Shown here piece after piece: positions 42,617 to 51,691 of a stretch of DNA of 64,000 nt. Source of the DNA: Cupriavidus agavae (GTDB lineage: Bacteria; Pseudomonadota; Gammaproteobacteria; Burkholderiales; Burkholderiaceae). Position 1 is the stretch's first letter. Every line of letters begins with the position of its first letter. Position numbers and translations under genes: made by a program. The stretch is taken from NCBI RefSeq assembly GCF_004217045.1, contig NZ_SGXM01000002.1, positions 1 to 64,000 on the forward strand, read 5' to 3'. Under the pieces are notes generated by a model. That model was not told the DNA's origin and did not search any database. It worked only from the letters and a program-made list of their open reading frames with translations.

Positions 42617-43573
42617 TTAGTCGGCCGTGATGTTGCCGGTCTGGATCACCTTCTTCCAGCGTGCGAACTCCGAGGCCTGGAACGCCGTGAACTGCTCCGG
42701 CGTATTGGCCACCACTTCGAAGCCCAGTTCGAGCAGCTTGGGCTTGACGGCCGGATCGTTCATCGCGGCCACGGTGGCGTTGTGCAGCTTGGCCTTGATA
42801 TCGGCCGGCAGCCCCTTGGGCGCGGCAATGGCTTGCCACGAGTACACCGTCACCCCCTTGTAGCCCAGTTCCTCCATGGTCGGCACGTCCGGCAGGATCG
42901 GCGAGCGCTTGCTGCTGGTGATGGCCAGCGCGCGCAGCTTGCCGGCCTTCAGGTGCGGCACGGCGGTGTTGATGTTCATGAAGGTGGCATCCACCTGGCC
43001 GCCGAGCAGGTCATTCAGCGCCGGGGCGCCGCCCTTGTAGGGCACGTGGGTGCCGGTGGTGCTGGTCTGCTGCCAGAACAGTTCGGCGGTCAGGTGGTCG
43101 CTGGTGCCGTTGCCGGCCGAGGCGAACGTCATCTTGCCCGGATTGGCCTTCTCGAAGTTGATCACATCCTGCAGCGACTTGTGCGGCGACGCGACGGGCA
43201 CGGCCAGCACGTTGGGCGCCTGCACGGCCACGCTGATGTAGTCGAAATCCTTGGTCGGATCGTAGCCGGCGGTCTTGGTCAGGTGCGGGCCAATCACGAA
43301 CGGGCCCAGCGACGAGACGAACAGCGTGTAGCCGTCGGCCGGCGCACGCTTGGCCGCCGCCGCGCCGATCATGCCAGCCGCGCCCGGGCGGTTGTCCACC
43401 ACGAAGCTGCCGCCAAACGTCTGCTGGAACTTCGCGCTCAGGATGCGGGCCACGTTGTCGGTGGAGCCGCCCGGCGGGAACGGCACGATCATCGTGACCG
43501 GCTTGTCGGGCCAGGCCGCATGGGCGCCGGCCATCGTGGCGCCCAGCAGCAGCGTTGCCAGAAGTTTCTTCAT
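42617..43573 (-). CDS. Bug/TctC periplasmic binding protein (aldarate locus)
   Basis: 318 residues. AGGAGACAACCC before the ATG sets the start. Signal peptide MKKLLATLLLGATMAGAHA. It has the Bug features VTMIVPFPPGGSTDNVARILS and VVDNRPGAAGMIGAAAAKRA. It lies 26 bases downstream of the aldarate dehydratase gene and is probably in the same operon, so its ligand may be galactarate, glucarate or talarate. No transporter membrane genes follow. Confidence 0.9.
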   Translation of the reverse strand: MKKLLATLLLGATMAGAHAAWPDKPVTMIVPFPPGGSTDNVARILSAKFQQTFGGSFVVDNRPGAAGMIGAAAAKRAPADGYTLFVSSLGPFVIGPHLTKTAGYDPTKDFDYISVAVQAPNVLAVPVASPHKSLQDVINFEKANPGKMTFASAGNGTSDHLTAELFWQQTSTTGTHVPYKGGAPALNDLLGGQVDATFMNINTAVPHLKAGKLRALAITSSKRSPILPDVPTMEELGYKGVTVYSWQAIAAPKGLPADIKAKLHNATVAAMNDPAVKPKLLELGFEVVANTPEQFTAFQASEFARWKKVIQTGNITAD

Positions 43574-43599
43574 GGGTTGTCTCCTCTTGTGATGTTGGC

Positions 43600-44736
43600 T
43601 TATGCGTTGAAATCGGCCTGCTCGCGCGTCCAGGCGCGCGCCTGTTCGCTGACGGTCAGCCCCAGGCCGGGGCGGGTGGGCACCTTGATGCGGCCATTGC
43701 CGATCTCCAGGCGTTCGTTGAACAACGGTTCGAGCCAGTCGAAATGCTCGACCCAGGGCTCGCGCGGGTAGGCGGCGGCCAGATGGACGTGCAGTTCCAT
43801 GGCGAAATGGGGGGCGATCATCAGTCCGGCATGGTCGGCCAGCGCGCAGACCTTCAGGAACGGCGTGATGCCGCCCACGCGCGGCGCGTCGGGCATCAGG
43901 TAGTCGGCGGCGCGGTGGCGGATCAGGTCCCAGTGCTCGGCGGCGCTGGTCAGCATCTCGCCGGTGGCGATCGGGGTGTCGAACTGCTGGGCCAGCGCGG
44001 CGTGGCCCTCGTGGTCGTAGGCGTCGAGCGGTTCCTCGATCCAGACCAGGTTGAAGGCCTCGAAGGTGCGGCACATGCGCTGCGCGGTGGGGCGGTCCCA
44101 TTGCTGGTTGGCATCGACCATCAGCGGCACGGCGTCACCAAGCTTCTCGCGCACGGCGGACACGCGCTGGATATCGATCTTGCCGTCCGGCTGGCCCACC
44201 TTGAGCTTGATGCCGCCGATGCCGCGCTCCACCGAGGCGGCGGCGTTGACCAGCAGTTGATCGAGCGGCGTGTGCAGGAAGCCGCCCGAGGTGTTGTAGC
44301 AGCGCACGGAATCGCGGTGCGAACCCAGCAGTTTGGACAGGGACAAACCGGCGCGCTTGGCCTTGAGATCCCACAGCGCCACGTCGAATGCGCCGATGGC
44401 CTGCGTCGACAGGCCGCTGCGGCCCACCGAGGCGCCGGCCCAGCAGAGCTTGTCCCAGAGCTTGGCAATATCGCTCGGGTCCTCGCCGATCAGCGTCGGG
44501 GCGATCTCGCGGGCGTGGGCGAACTGGCCGGGGCCGCCGGCGCGCTTGGAATAGCTGAAACCCAGCCCTTCGTGCCCGTTCGCGGTACGGATCTCGGCGA
44601 ACAGGATCGCCACCTCGGTCATCGGCTTCTGGCGGCCGGTCAGCACCTTGGCGTCGCTGATCGGCGTGGCCAGCGGCAAGTAGCAGGACGAGAGGCGGAT
44701 GGCGGTGATGGCGTCGGCGGCAGGCGTCTGGGTCAT
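43600..44736 (-). CDS. Enolase-superfamily sugar-acid dehydratase (galactarate/talarate type)
   Basis: 378 residues of the mandelate racemase subgroup. Active-site residues are all present: Lys177 and Lys179 of the KxK motif (GIKLKVG), Asp208, Glu234 (WIEEPL) and Glu260 (ATGEML) as Mg ligands, and His310 in APHFAMELH. This set and the length match L-talarate/galactarate dehydratases. The enzyme would remove water from the aldarate to give a keto-deoxy sugar acid. The next genes of that pathway are not in the window. It is divergent from a LacI repressor and has a matching operator upstream. Confidence 0.85.
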   Translation of the reverse strand: MTQTPAADAITAIRLSSCYLPLATPISDAKVLTGRQKPMTEVAILFAEIRTANGHEGLGFSYSKRAGGPGQFAHAREIAPTLIGEDPSDIAKLWDKLCWAGASVGRSGLSTQAIGAFDVALWDLKAKRAGLSLSKLLGSHRDSVRCYNTSGGFLHTPLDQLLVNAAASVERGIGGIKLKVGQPDGKIDIQRVSAVREKLGDAVPLMVDANQQWDRPTAQRMCRTFEAFNLVWIEEPLDAYDHEGHAALAQQFDTPIATGEMLTSAAEHWDLIRHRAADYLMPDAPRVGGITPFLKVCALADHAGLMIAPHFAMELHVHLAAAYPREPWVEHFDWLEPLFNERLEIGNGRIKVPTRPGLGLTVSEQARAWTREQADFNA

Positions 44737-44784
44737 TGGATTCGATACTTCCGTTTGGCGATGCCGAAGACTTCTGACATCGTA

Positions 44785-44798
44785 TGACATCGTTGTCA
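44785..44798. promoter_or_regulatory. LacI-type operator 1
   Basis: TGACATCGTTGTCA is an inverted repeat (TGACA/TGTCA) with a central CG, as LacI-family operators have, about 49 bases upstream of the dehydratase start. An extra TGACATCG half site lies at 44775-44782. Confidence 0.7.
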
Positions 44799-44944
44799 AA
44801 AATGGCCGGAGACCGGCCGGAATGGCGTTGCTATAATGCGGCCCCTTGCAGCCTCCCCGAGGCTGCTGCAGCGCACAAGCCACGGCAACGCGCCGTGCTC
44901 TGCCGCCCCGGGTGCAAGCCGGCGAGACAGCAGGTGCGAAGAAT

Positions 44945-44958
44945 GCTAACGTTGTCAT
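44945..44958. promoter_or_regulatory. LacI-type operator 2
   Basis: TGCTAACGTTGTCA shares the centre and right arm of operator 1 (CGTTGTCA) and lies 53 bases before the LacI gene start. It probably serves autorepression, or looping with operator 1, 160 bases away. Confidence 0.6.
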
Positions 44959-45010
44959 TTTGGTCGGTCAACTGCTATCGCAGCACTTGGCCTCATCGTT
45001 TACCCGCAAC

Positions 45011-46006
45011 ATGTCAGAACCTTCCGGCGGCAAGTCCGTCACGCTGCACGATGTGGCCCGCGAGGCCGGGGTCTCGCTGATCACCGCGTCGCGCGCGCTC
45101 AGCAATCCCGGCCTGGTGTCGGCCAAGACCATCGCCCGCGTCCAGCAGGCCGTGGAGACCACCGGCTACATCCCGAACCTGCTGGCGGGCGGGCTCAAGT
45201 CGCGCCGCAGCCTGACCGTGGCGGCGCTGGTGCCCAACATCGCCGTGGCGCAGTTCATCCCCACGGTCAAGGCACTGACCGATGCGCTCGACGCGGCCGG
45301 CTACCAGCTGATCCTCGGCCAGACCGGCTACGACCACGCGCGGGAAGAGGCCCTGCTGGGCACGATGATCAGCCGCCGCCCGGACGGGATCGTGGTGACG
45401 GGGCTGGTCCACGCGCAGGCGTCGCGCGACCGGCTGCGGCGCTCCGGCATTCCCGTGGTGGAAACCTGGGATCTCAGCGACCGGCCCGTGGACATGGCCG
45501 TGGGCTTCTCGCACCTCAAGGTGGGCAGCGCAGTGGCCGGGTACTTTCTGGGCAAGGGGTGGCGGCGTTTCGGCATCGCCACCGGCGACGATCACCGGGC
45601 GGCGGTGCGCCGCGAAGGGTTCCTGTCGACGCTCGGGCACGAGGTGCCCACGGTGCGCGTGCCGTCGCCAAGCAGCCTGGGGCTGGGCCGGCAGGCGCTG
45701 CGCGACCTGCTGGCGCTGGACCCGGGCATCGAGGCCGTGTTCTGCAGCTCGGACCAACTGGCGCAGGGCGTCATGGAAGAGGCCCGCGCGCGCGGCCTGC
45801 GCGTGCCGCAGGACCTTGCCATCTGCGGCTTCGGCGACGCGGACTTCGCGGCCGACATGGCGCCCGCGCTGACCACCGTGCAGATCGACGGGGCCGGGAT
45901 CGGCCGGCTGGCGGCGGATCTGGTACTGGCGCGCTGCCGGGGCGAGGCGGTCAGCGCGCCGGTGGTGGACGTGGGGTTCCGGGTGGTGGAGCGGGGGTCG
46001 ACCTGA
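45011..46006 (+). CDS. LacI-family regulator of aldarate use
   Basis: 331 residues. The helix-turn-helix and hinge are typical (SVTLHDVAREAGVSLITASRALSNPGLVSAKTIARVQQAVETTGYIPNLLAGGLKSRRS, in the first 70 residues). The periplasmic-binding-like core follows, with RRPDGIVVTG and VFCSSDQLAQGVMEEARARGLRVPQDLAICGFGDADFA. It resembles GntR/GguR-type regulators of sugar acids. Upstream frame is open, but 45011 is the natural start. No clear ribosome site. The divergent dehydratase with matching operator pair supports its function. Confidence 0.9.
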   Translation: MSEPSGGKSVTLHDVAREAGVSLITASRALSNPGLVSAKTIARVQQAVETTGYIPNLLAGGLKSRRSLTVAALVPNIAVAQFIPTVKALTDALDAAGYQLILGQTGYDHAREEALLGTMISRRPDGIVVTGLVHAQASRDRLRRSGIPVVETWDLSDRPVDMAVGFSHLKVGSAVAGYFLGKGWRRFGIATGDDHRAAVRREGFLSTLGHEVPTVRVPSPSSLGLGRQALRDLLALDPGIEAVFCSSDQLAQGVMEEARARGLRVPQDLAICGFGDADFAADMAPALTTVQIDGAGIGRLAADLVLARCRGEAVSAPVVDVGFRVVERGST

Positions 46007-46018
46007 GTGGATCGGCGC

Positions 46019-46612
46019 TCAACCGCCGGATTCGAGCGCCGGAAACTCCGTCACGCGCCGGGTACCGCCCCGGGCTGGCAGTTCGATCAAGGCTCCGCCG
46101 GCGCTCTCCGCGCCAAGGCCGGTCAGCGCCGTGATGACCACCTGATGGGTCACGAGCAGGTAGGGCCCGCCGCGCGGGTCGAGGCCATCGATGTAGCGCG
46201 ACAGCTTGTCGGTCTGGGCGTCTTTCGTCGCGCGATCCGTGTTGAAGAACGAGTTCAGCAGCGGTTCGGTGCGCACGGGGCCAAGGTCCATCAGGCGGGC
46301 GGTGTCCTGGCAGCGGCACCAGGCGCTGCTGGCCACGAGCGTGGGCCGGAAGCCGGCTGCTTTCAGGCGCTGGCCCAGCAGTTTCGCCTGGCTGCGGCCC
46401 TGCGCATCGAGGTTGCGCTGCGTGGCGCAGTCACCGGCCTTGAAGTTGCCGGGGTCGCCGACGCCCGGTGCGCGGGCGTGCCGGAGCATCAGCACGGTGT
46501 CCGGACGCCGCAATGCCGTCGTTAGCGCGGCGGTCTGCGCGCTGGCTGGCCTGAACACCAGGGTCAGCCACGCGGCGGGCAGGGCGCAGATCAGGTGACG
46601 GCGGCTTGGCAT
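46019..46612 (-). CDS. Exported histidine phosphatase-superfamily protein
   Basis: 197 residues. The signal peptide is cleaved near PASA-QTA. The phosphatase motif appears as LMLRHARAPG (Arg44, His45), a variant of the RHG motif, with a second catalytic His in VTHQVVITALTG (about residue 155). It may act on small phosphate esters in the periplasm. The third residue of RHG is Ala here. It is tail to tail with the LacI gene. Confidence 0.82.
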   Translation of the reverse strand: MPSRRHLICALPAAWLTLVFRPASAQTAALTTALRRPDTVLMLRHARAPGVGDPGNFKAGDCATQRNLDAQGRSQAKLLGQRLKAAGFRPTLVASSAWCRCQDTARLMDLGPVRTEPLLNSFFNTDRATKDAQTDKLSRYIDGLDPRGGPYLLVTHQVVITALTGLGAESAGGALIELPARGGTRRVTEFPALESGG

Positions 46613-46813
46613 GGCGAGACTCCATCGCTAGGGCGTTCTTCACGATAGGCGATGACCGGGCCCGGCACTTGGCAGATCGGACGTGCTGGACGGACGCGCC
46701 ATGGCAATCCGGCGGGAAAGTGATCTGGTGAATCTGCCGCAAACTGGCTCTTTCCGCCCAGCCAGTTCGGCTCGACAATGGCTTGTCCCCAGAATCGACA
46801 AGCCGCTCACGCC

Positions 46814-47455
46814 ATGTACATCCCCGCCCATTTCGAGATGGCCTCGCCCGAGGCCATGCACGCCCTGATCGCCAGCCATCCGTTCGGCACGCTGGTCACC
46901 CGTGGGAAAGCCGGCCTCGACGCCAACCATATCCCGTTCGAACTGGAAGCCGGGCATGGCCCCCACGGCCTGCTCAAGGCCCACGTGGCGCGCGCCAATC
47001 CGGTCTGGCAGGACGTGGCCAACGGCGCCGAAGTGCTGGTCATCTTCCGCGCGGGCGACGCCTATATTTCGCCCAACTGGTACCCGAGCAAGCACGAGGC
47101 GCACAAGCAGGTGCCGACGTGGAACTACCAGGTGGTGCATGCACACGGCCGGATCACGATCCACGACGACGAGCGCTACGTGCGCGGCGTGGTGGCCCGG
47201 CTCACCCGCACCCACGAAGCCACCCAACCGCGCCCGTGGCGCATGTCGGACGCCCCCGCCGACTTCCTCGACACGCTGCTGCAGTCCATCGTCGGCATCG
47301 AAATCGAGATCACCCGGCTCGAAGGCAAGTCGAAACTCGGCCAGCACAAGGAGGCCCGCGATATCCGCGGACCGGGCGAGGCGCTGGTGGCGCTGGGCAA
47401 CCGGGAGATCGGGGAGGCGATGCTGGAGAGGGCGGGAGAAAAGGAGCAGGGATAA
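46814..47455 (+). CDS. paiB: PaiB-type FMN-binding regulator
   Basis: 213 residues, full length for the family. It starts MYIPAHFEMASPEAMHALI and has the split-barrel flavin-binding fold (FGTLVTRGKAGLDANHIPFEL, then KAHVARANPVW and ISPNWYPSKHEAHKQVPTWNYQVVHAHG). PaiB relatives are annotated as negative regulators, originally of sporulation and degradative enzymes in Bacillus. In Proteobacteria their role is unclear. No partner PaiA acetyltransferase is adjacent. Confidence 0.9.
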   Translation: MYIPAHFEMASPEAMHALIASHPFGTLVTRGKAGLDANHIPFELEAGHGPHGLLKAHVARANPVWQDVANGAEVLVIFRAGDAYISPNWYPSKHEAHKQVPTWNYQVVHAHGRITIHDDERYVRGVVARLTRTHEATQPRPWRMSDAPADFLDTLLQSIVGIEIEITRLEGKSKLGQHKEARDIRGPGEALVALGNREIGEAMLERAGEKEQG

Positions 47456-47478
47456 CGCCACGTCGAACCGCGTTCGCC

Positions 47479-47808
47479 TCAACCGAAAAACCCAACTCGC
47501 AACGGCCGCGAGAAAGACTGCGCTTCGTCGGTCCAGCCTTCCAGCTCCGCGCATCTGACCCGGAATGCCACGGTCCCCCCTGCCTCCACCTGCAGGAGCC
47601 GGCACCCCGTGCCAGCCTTCACTACCGCTGAAGGAGCGCCGTGAGCATTCAGGGTGTCCAGGGGTGTCGGATACAGCGGGACGGCAACAAGCGTTGTCCG
47701 TCCCCTGATGTCGATCGTAAGTCCGGCGGCCCATGCACCAAGCAGCGCAAGCGCGGCGACGCTCACCAGTGCCACCACCATTGTCTTACCAGTTAGCGGA
47801 CGCGCCAC
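47479..47808 (-). CDS. Small membrane-anchored protein, unknown
   Basis: 109 residues starting at GTG 47808 (AAGGG eight bases upstream), or at ATG 47781. One N-terminal transmembrane helix (VVALVSVAALALLGAWAAGLTI) is followed by a small polar domain with two Cys residues (TGCRLL and VRCAEL) that could be bonded in the periplasm. No family recognised. The stop lies 24 bases from the paiB stop, in convergent orientation. Whether it is translated is less sure than for its neighbours. Confidence 0.55.
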   Translation of the reverse strand: MARPLTGKTMVVALVSVAALALLGAWAAGLTIDIRGRTTLVAVPLYPTPLDTLNAHGAPSAVVKAGTGCRLLQVEAGGTVAFRVRCAELEGWTDEAQSFSRPLRVGFFG

Positions 47809-48067
47809 CTTGATAGCCCTTGTTGTAAAAGCGGCGTTCGACCAGCCGCAACCTAAAATCCTCAACCCTAGGCAGTAACCCTCTGCATGCCCATCGGATA
47901 ACCCTGAACAACGCCCCTGCTTTGCGATCGCGCAAAGAAAGCGCGCGGACAGGGCCCACCATCCACCCAATATCGATAGTCAAAAGTCTTCGTTGTTGCC
48001 TCATGCGGCCGTTCGTAATACTGCGGGCTGGCATTGCATCCATCACACAACCAGAAGACTGTTGACC

Positions 48068-49150
48068 ATGGCCCTGACTGACCTTACGCCGGCGCTGCGC
48101 CGGGAAACCCTTGCGCCCGGGCGTCGTGGCGCGTTGCGGCGGATTGCCGGGCTGGCGGCGGCCGGCAGTGTGGGGCCGTTGCTGGCCGCCTGCTCGCGCG
48201 GTGACGAGGCGGCTGCGGCCAAGGGGCCGGCGGCGCCGGCGGTGATTGGCAAGGCGGGGGACAAGGTCAGTTTCAAGTATCCGGACAATCCCACCTTCGA
48301 TCTGGTCTATCTGGCTGACCAGCTTGGCTATTTCGAGGGTACCAATACCCGCCCGAGCTACATCGGCAAGGTGGCGGCGCCGCAGATCATTCCGCTGACG
48401 GGTACGGGCGAGATCGATTTTGGCTCGCGGATGGTGCCGCTGGTGATTTCGGCGGTGGCCAGCGGGGCAGACCTGAAGGTGGTGGCGGCCGGCAACAAGA
48501 CGCTGCAGGACGCGCCGCACATGAAGTATTTCGTGCGCAAGGACTCGGGCATCCGGGGGGCGAAGGATCTGGAAGGCAAGACGGTCGGGATCAACAGCTT
48601 CGGGGCGTGCGCCGAGTTCGTGACCAAGACGTTCCTGCGCCAGAAGGGCGTGGACGTCAGCAAGATCAACTTCGTGGTGATCCCGGACGACCAGGCCGAG
48701 CAGACGCTGGCCACGGGCAACACCGACCTGGCGATCATCCACGCGCCGTTCTCGGGCCGCGCCGACCATGCCGAGAAGCTGACGCGCCTGTGGAGCGATT
48801 TCGACCTCGACGGCGGGCTGGGTGGCATGCAGCCGTACAGCGTGCATGGCAAGTTCCTGCGCCAGCATCCCGAGAACGTGCGCGACGTGGTGACCGCGCT
48901 GGCCAAGGCTGCCAACTGGGTCAACCAGAACCCCGAGGAAGCGCGCAAGCTGGTGTCCAAACGGATCAACCTGCAACTGGACTACGTGGACCGCTACGCC
49001 TACGTGGACAACCTCGTGGTGACGGAGCCGCCGATCCAGTACTACATCGATGTGCTCGAAGCCGAGGGCAAGCTGGCCAAAGGGAAGGTCGCCGCGCGCG
49101 ACATCTATACGAACGAGTTCAACCCGTTTGCCCAGGCGAGCCGCGCATGA
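48068..49150 (+). CDS. ABC importer substrate-binding protein (NMT1/SsuA type)
   Basis: 360 residues. The N-terminus has an arginine-rich stretch (RRGALRRIAG) and a lipobox-like LLAAC (about residue 42), so it is probably a lipoprotein, possibly Tat-exported. The binding fold follows (NPTFDLVYLADQLGYFEG, GEIDFGSRMVPLVISAVASGADLKVVAA, then DLEGKTVGINSFGACAEFVTKTFL). The family imports sulfonates, nitrate, thiamine precursors or aromatic acids, and the substrate is not evident. It is the first gene of a four-gene operon with ATG/stop overlaps. Confidence 0.88.
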   Translation: MALTDLTPALRRETLAPGRRGALRRIAGLAAAGSVGPLLAACSRGDEAAAAKGPAAPAVIGKAGDKVSFKYPDNPTFDLVYLADQLGYFEGTNTRPSYIGKVAAPQIIPLTGTGEIDFGSRMVPLVISAVASGADLKVVAAGNKTLQDAPHMKYFVRKDSGIRGAKDLEGKTVGINSFGACAEFVTKTFLRQKGVDVSKINFVVIPDDQAEQTLATGNTDLAIIHAPFSGRADHAEKLTRLWSDFDLDGGLGGMQPYSVHGKFLRQHPENVRDVVTALAKAANWVNQNPEEARKLVSKRINLQLDYVDRYAYVDNLVVTEPPIQYYIDVLEAEGKLAKGKVAARDIYTNEFNPFAQASRA

Positions 49151-50031
49151 GCCACAAGATCGCGGCGCGCGGCGTGACGATGGACTACGCGGTGCGCAAT
49201 GAGGCGGGGCGGGCCGATACGGTATCCGTACTGCGCGAGTTCGACCTCGATATCCGCGAGGGCGAGTTCCTGTCCATCCTGGGGCCGTCCGGCTGCGGCA
49301 AGTCGACGTTCCTGAGCATCCTGGCCGGGCTGACCGAGCGCACGGGCGGCAGTATCGCCATCGACGGCGAGCCGTTGCGCGGTATCCACCCCGCGCAGGG
49401 CGTGGTGTTCCAGGGCTACGCGCTGTTTCCGTGGCGCACGGTGCTCGAAAACATCGAGGTCGGGCTGGAAATCCGCGGCGTGGCGAAAGCCCGGCGGCGC
49501 GAGATCGCGCAGGAGTACCTGGAGCTGGTGGGGCTGCACGGCTTCGGCCAGCGGTATCCGCACGAGATCTCGGGCGGGATGAAGCAGCGCGTGGCGATTG
49601 CCCGCTCGCTGGCGTATCAGCCCGAGGTGCTGCTGATGGACGAGCCGTTCGCCGCGCTCGACGCCCAGACGCGCGAAATCCTCCAGGGCGAGCTGCTGCG
49701 CATCTGGGAGCAGCGCCGCAAGACCATCGTCTTCATCACGCACAGCCTGGACGAGGCGATCTTCCTGTCGGACCGCATCGCCGTGATGACGCGCCGGCCG
49801 GGCACGATCAAGCAGATCATCGACGTGCGGCTGCCGCGTCCGCGCGCCCCCGAAGTGCGCAACAGCGAGGCGTTCGTGCGGCTGCGCCAGCAGGCGTGGG
49901 ACATCCTCAAGGACGAGGTGCAGTTTGCCAACCCGGCCGCCGTGCCGCGTCCGCTGGGTGCCACGGCCAATCCGGGCGAGCGACTGCATGGCGAGCCGGC
50001 GGGGCGTGACATCGCCAGGGTGGCGCCATGA
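49147..50031 (+). CDS. ABC importer ATPase
   Basis: 294 residues. Walker A GPSGCGKST at about residues 46-54, the Q-loop in VFQGYALFPW, the signature SGGMKQRVAIARSL, Walker B VLLMDEPFAALD and the switch His in FITHSLDEAIFL. It belongs to the SsuB/TauB/NrtD group. The start overlaps the stop of the binding-protein gene by four bases (ATGA), and the end overlaps the permease start in the same way. Confidence 0.95.
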   Translation: MSHKIAARGVTMDYAVRNEAGRADTVSVLREFDLDIREGEFLSILGPSGCGKSTFLSILAGLTERTGGSIAIDGEPLRGIHPAQGVVFQGYALFPWRTVLENIEVGLEIRGVAKARRREIAQEYLELVGLHGFGQRYPHEISGGMKQRVAIARSLAYQPEVLLMDEPFAALDAQTREILQGELLRIWEQRRKTIVFITHSLDEAIFLSDRIAVMTRRPGTIKQIIDVRLPRPRAPEVRNSEAFVRLRQQAWDILKDEVQFANPAAVPRPLGATANPGERLHGEPAGRDIARVAP

Positions 50032-50819
50032 GCCGCCACCAGTCGGCCTGGTCCGGCCTTGGGGACCGCGCGCTTGGCCTGCTCGGCATCGTGGGCTTCC
50101 TGCTGCTGTGGGAGCTGGTGCCGCGCCTGGGCATCGTCAGCGATGCCTACCTGAGCCCGCCGTCGCAGATCATCGTGACGATCTGGGATCTGGTCAGCAG
50201 CGGCACGCTGTTCAGGCATCTGTTCGCCAGCCTGCAGCGTTCGCTGTTCGGACTGCTGTCGGCCATCGGGCTGGGCGTGGTGCTGGGCCTGCTGATGGGC
50301 TGGTTCACGCGCTTCGAGGCCATCGTCGATCCGATCCTGCAACTGTTCCGGCAGACCTCGGCGTTTGCGCTGTTCCCGGTCTTCATCCTGTTCCTGGGTA
50401 TCGGCGAAACCTCGAAGGTGGCCATCATCTTCTGGGCGTCGTTCTGGCCGGTGCTGCTGAGCACGATCAGCGGCGTCAAGCAGGTGGACCGGCTGCTGAT
50501 CGATTCGGCCCGGTCGATGGGCGCCAACCGGCTGTTCGTGTTCCGCAAGGTGGTGCTGCCGGCGGCCTCGCCGTCGATCTTCACGGGCGTGCGGCTGGCC
50601 GGCACGTACTGCATCACGGCGCTGGTGGCCGCCGAGATGATCGGCGCCCATTCGGGCCTCGGGTTTCTGACGCTGAACTCGCAGGAGGTGTTCCAGATCC
50701 CCACGATGTACGCGGGCATCCTGCTGCTGGCGTTGCTGGGGCTGGCGCTGAACTACGTGCTGGCGCGGATCGAGCGCCGCCTGACGCGCTGGCGCAAGGG
50801 GCTGACGCTCAATGCCTAG
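50028..50819 (+). CDS. ABC importer permease
   Basis: 263 residues with six predicted membrane helices. The EAA loop that contacts the ATPase is at DSARSMGANRLFVFRKVVLPAASPSIFTGVRLA (about 164-196). It is the SsuC/TauC type and should work as a homodimer with the upstream ATPase. It overlaps both neighbours, which marks a tightly coupled operon. Confidence 0.94.
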   Translation: MSRHQSAWSGLGDRALGLLGIVGFLLLWELVPRLGIVSDAYLSPPSQIIVTIWDLVSSGTLFRHLFASLQRSLFGLLSAIGLGVVLGLLMGWFTRFEAIVDPILQLFRQTSAFALFPVFILFLGIGETSKVAIIFWASFWPVLLSTISGVKQVDRLLIDSARSMGANRLFVFRKVVLPAASPSIFTGVRLAGTYCITALVAAEMIGAHSGLGFLTLNSQEVFQIPTMYAGILLLALLGLALNYVLARIERRLTRWRKGLTLNA

Positions 50820-51666
50820 CCGGTGGTCACCGCGCCATGCGGCGCTGGCGGGCGGGTGGCTGGCCGCGTGCGCGCTGGCATCGGTCGTCGCCTATGCCAT
50901 GGCCCGCGTGCCCGGGCCCGGTCCGGTGCTGGCGGCGGCGCAGGCGCGCGGCACGCTCGTGGTGGGGGTGCGGCAGTACGCGCGCCCGGCACCGCCCAAG
51001 GCGCCGAGCGCGCCGGAGCCCGACCATTTCGACGTGGCGGCGGCGCAGTTCCTGGCGGACCGGCTTGGCGTGGGGCTGCGGGTAGTGGGGCTGCCCGGCG
51101 AGCCGGGGTCGGCGCGATGGCAGGCGGCGGCCGGCGGCGTGGATCTGGTCGTGGCCGGGGCCACGGCATCCCCGGCGCCCAGGGCGGTGCCGTCGCCCTA
51201 TGCCACGGGCGGGGCGGCGTTGCTGGTGCTGCGCGGCAGCCGGTATCGGCGCGCGGAAGAACTGCGCGGGCAGCCAGTGTGCGTGGCGCAGGGCAGCCCC
51301 TACGCGGCCGGGTTGGCGAGCGCGGCGGGCACGGTACCGAAGGTTTATGCGTCGTCGATCCGTGCCGCCAGCGGCTTCCTGGCCGGCGAGTGCCAGGCGC
51401 TGGCCGACGACGAACCGGTCATCGCCCGTCTCGGCACGCTCCCCGAGTGGCGCTTCTATCGTGCGCTGCCCGGAACCATCGAGGCCGACGCGGATGGGGC
51501 GCGGATCGTCCTGTCCTCGCCCGACAGCCAGTCAGCGGCGTGGCTCGACCGCGCCGTGGCCGACTGGCGCCGGCACGGCGCGCTGGACCGCGCCCGCGCC
51601 CAACGCGCCGGCGACGTGGCATACGAGGCCAGCCAGCTGCAGGACGGGCTGGTCTGCCACTCCTGA
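50812..51666 (+). CDS. Family-3 solute-binding protein, fourth gene of the ABC operon
   Basis: 284 residues. An N-terminal membrane anchor or signal (LAGGWLAACALASVVAYAMA) precedes a polar-amino-acid-type binding domain (GTLVVGVRQYARP, FDVAAAQFLADRLGVGLRVV, DLVVAGATASPAP, then ELRGQPVCVAQGSPYA). It overlaps the permease gene by eight bases, so it is co-translated, yet it belongs to a different binding-protein class than the first gene of the operon. It may extend the substrate range or act as a sensor. Two Cys residues (GQPVC and GECQAL) could pair. Confidence 0.82.
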   Translation: MPSRWSPRHAALAGGWLAACALASVVAYAMARVPGPGPVLAAAQARGTLVVGVRQYARPAPPKAPSAPEPDHFDVAAAQFLADRLGVGLRVVGLPGEPGSARWQAAAGGVDLVVAGATASPAPRAVPSPYATGGAALLVLRGSRYRRAEELRGQPVCVAQGSPYAAGLASAAGTVPKVYASSIRAASGFLAGECQALADDEPVIARLGTLPEWRFYRALPGTIEADADGARIVLSSPDSQSAAWLDRAVADWRRHGALDRARAQRAGDVAYEASQLQDGLVCHS

Positions 51667-51691
51667 AGCTTCCTGAAGCTGGCGGCGTCTG

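Noticed and set aside
46640..47734. Minus-strand frame opposite paiB
   Set aside because: The PaiB family pattern on the plus strand accounts for the region.
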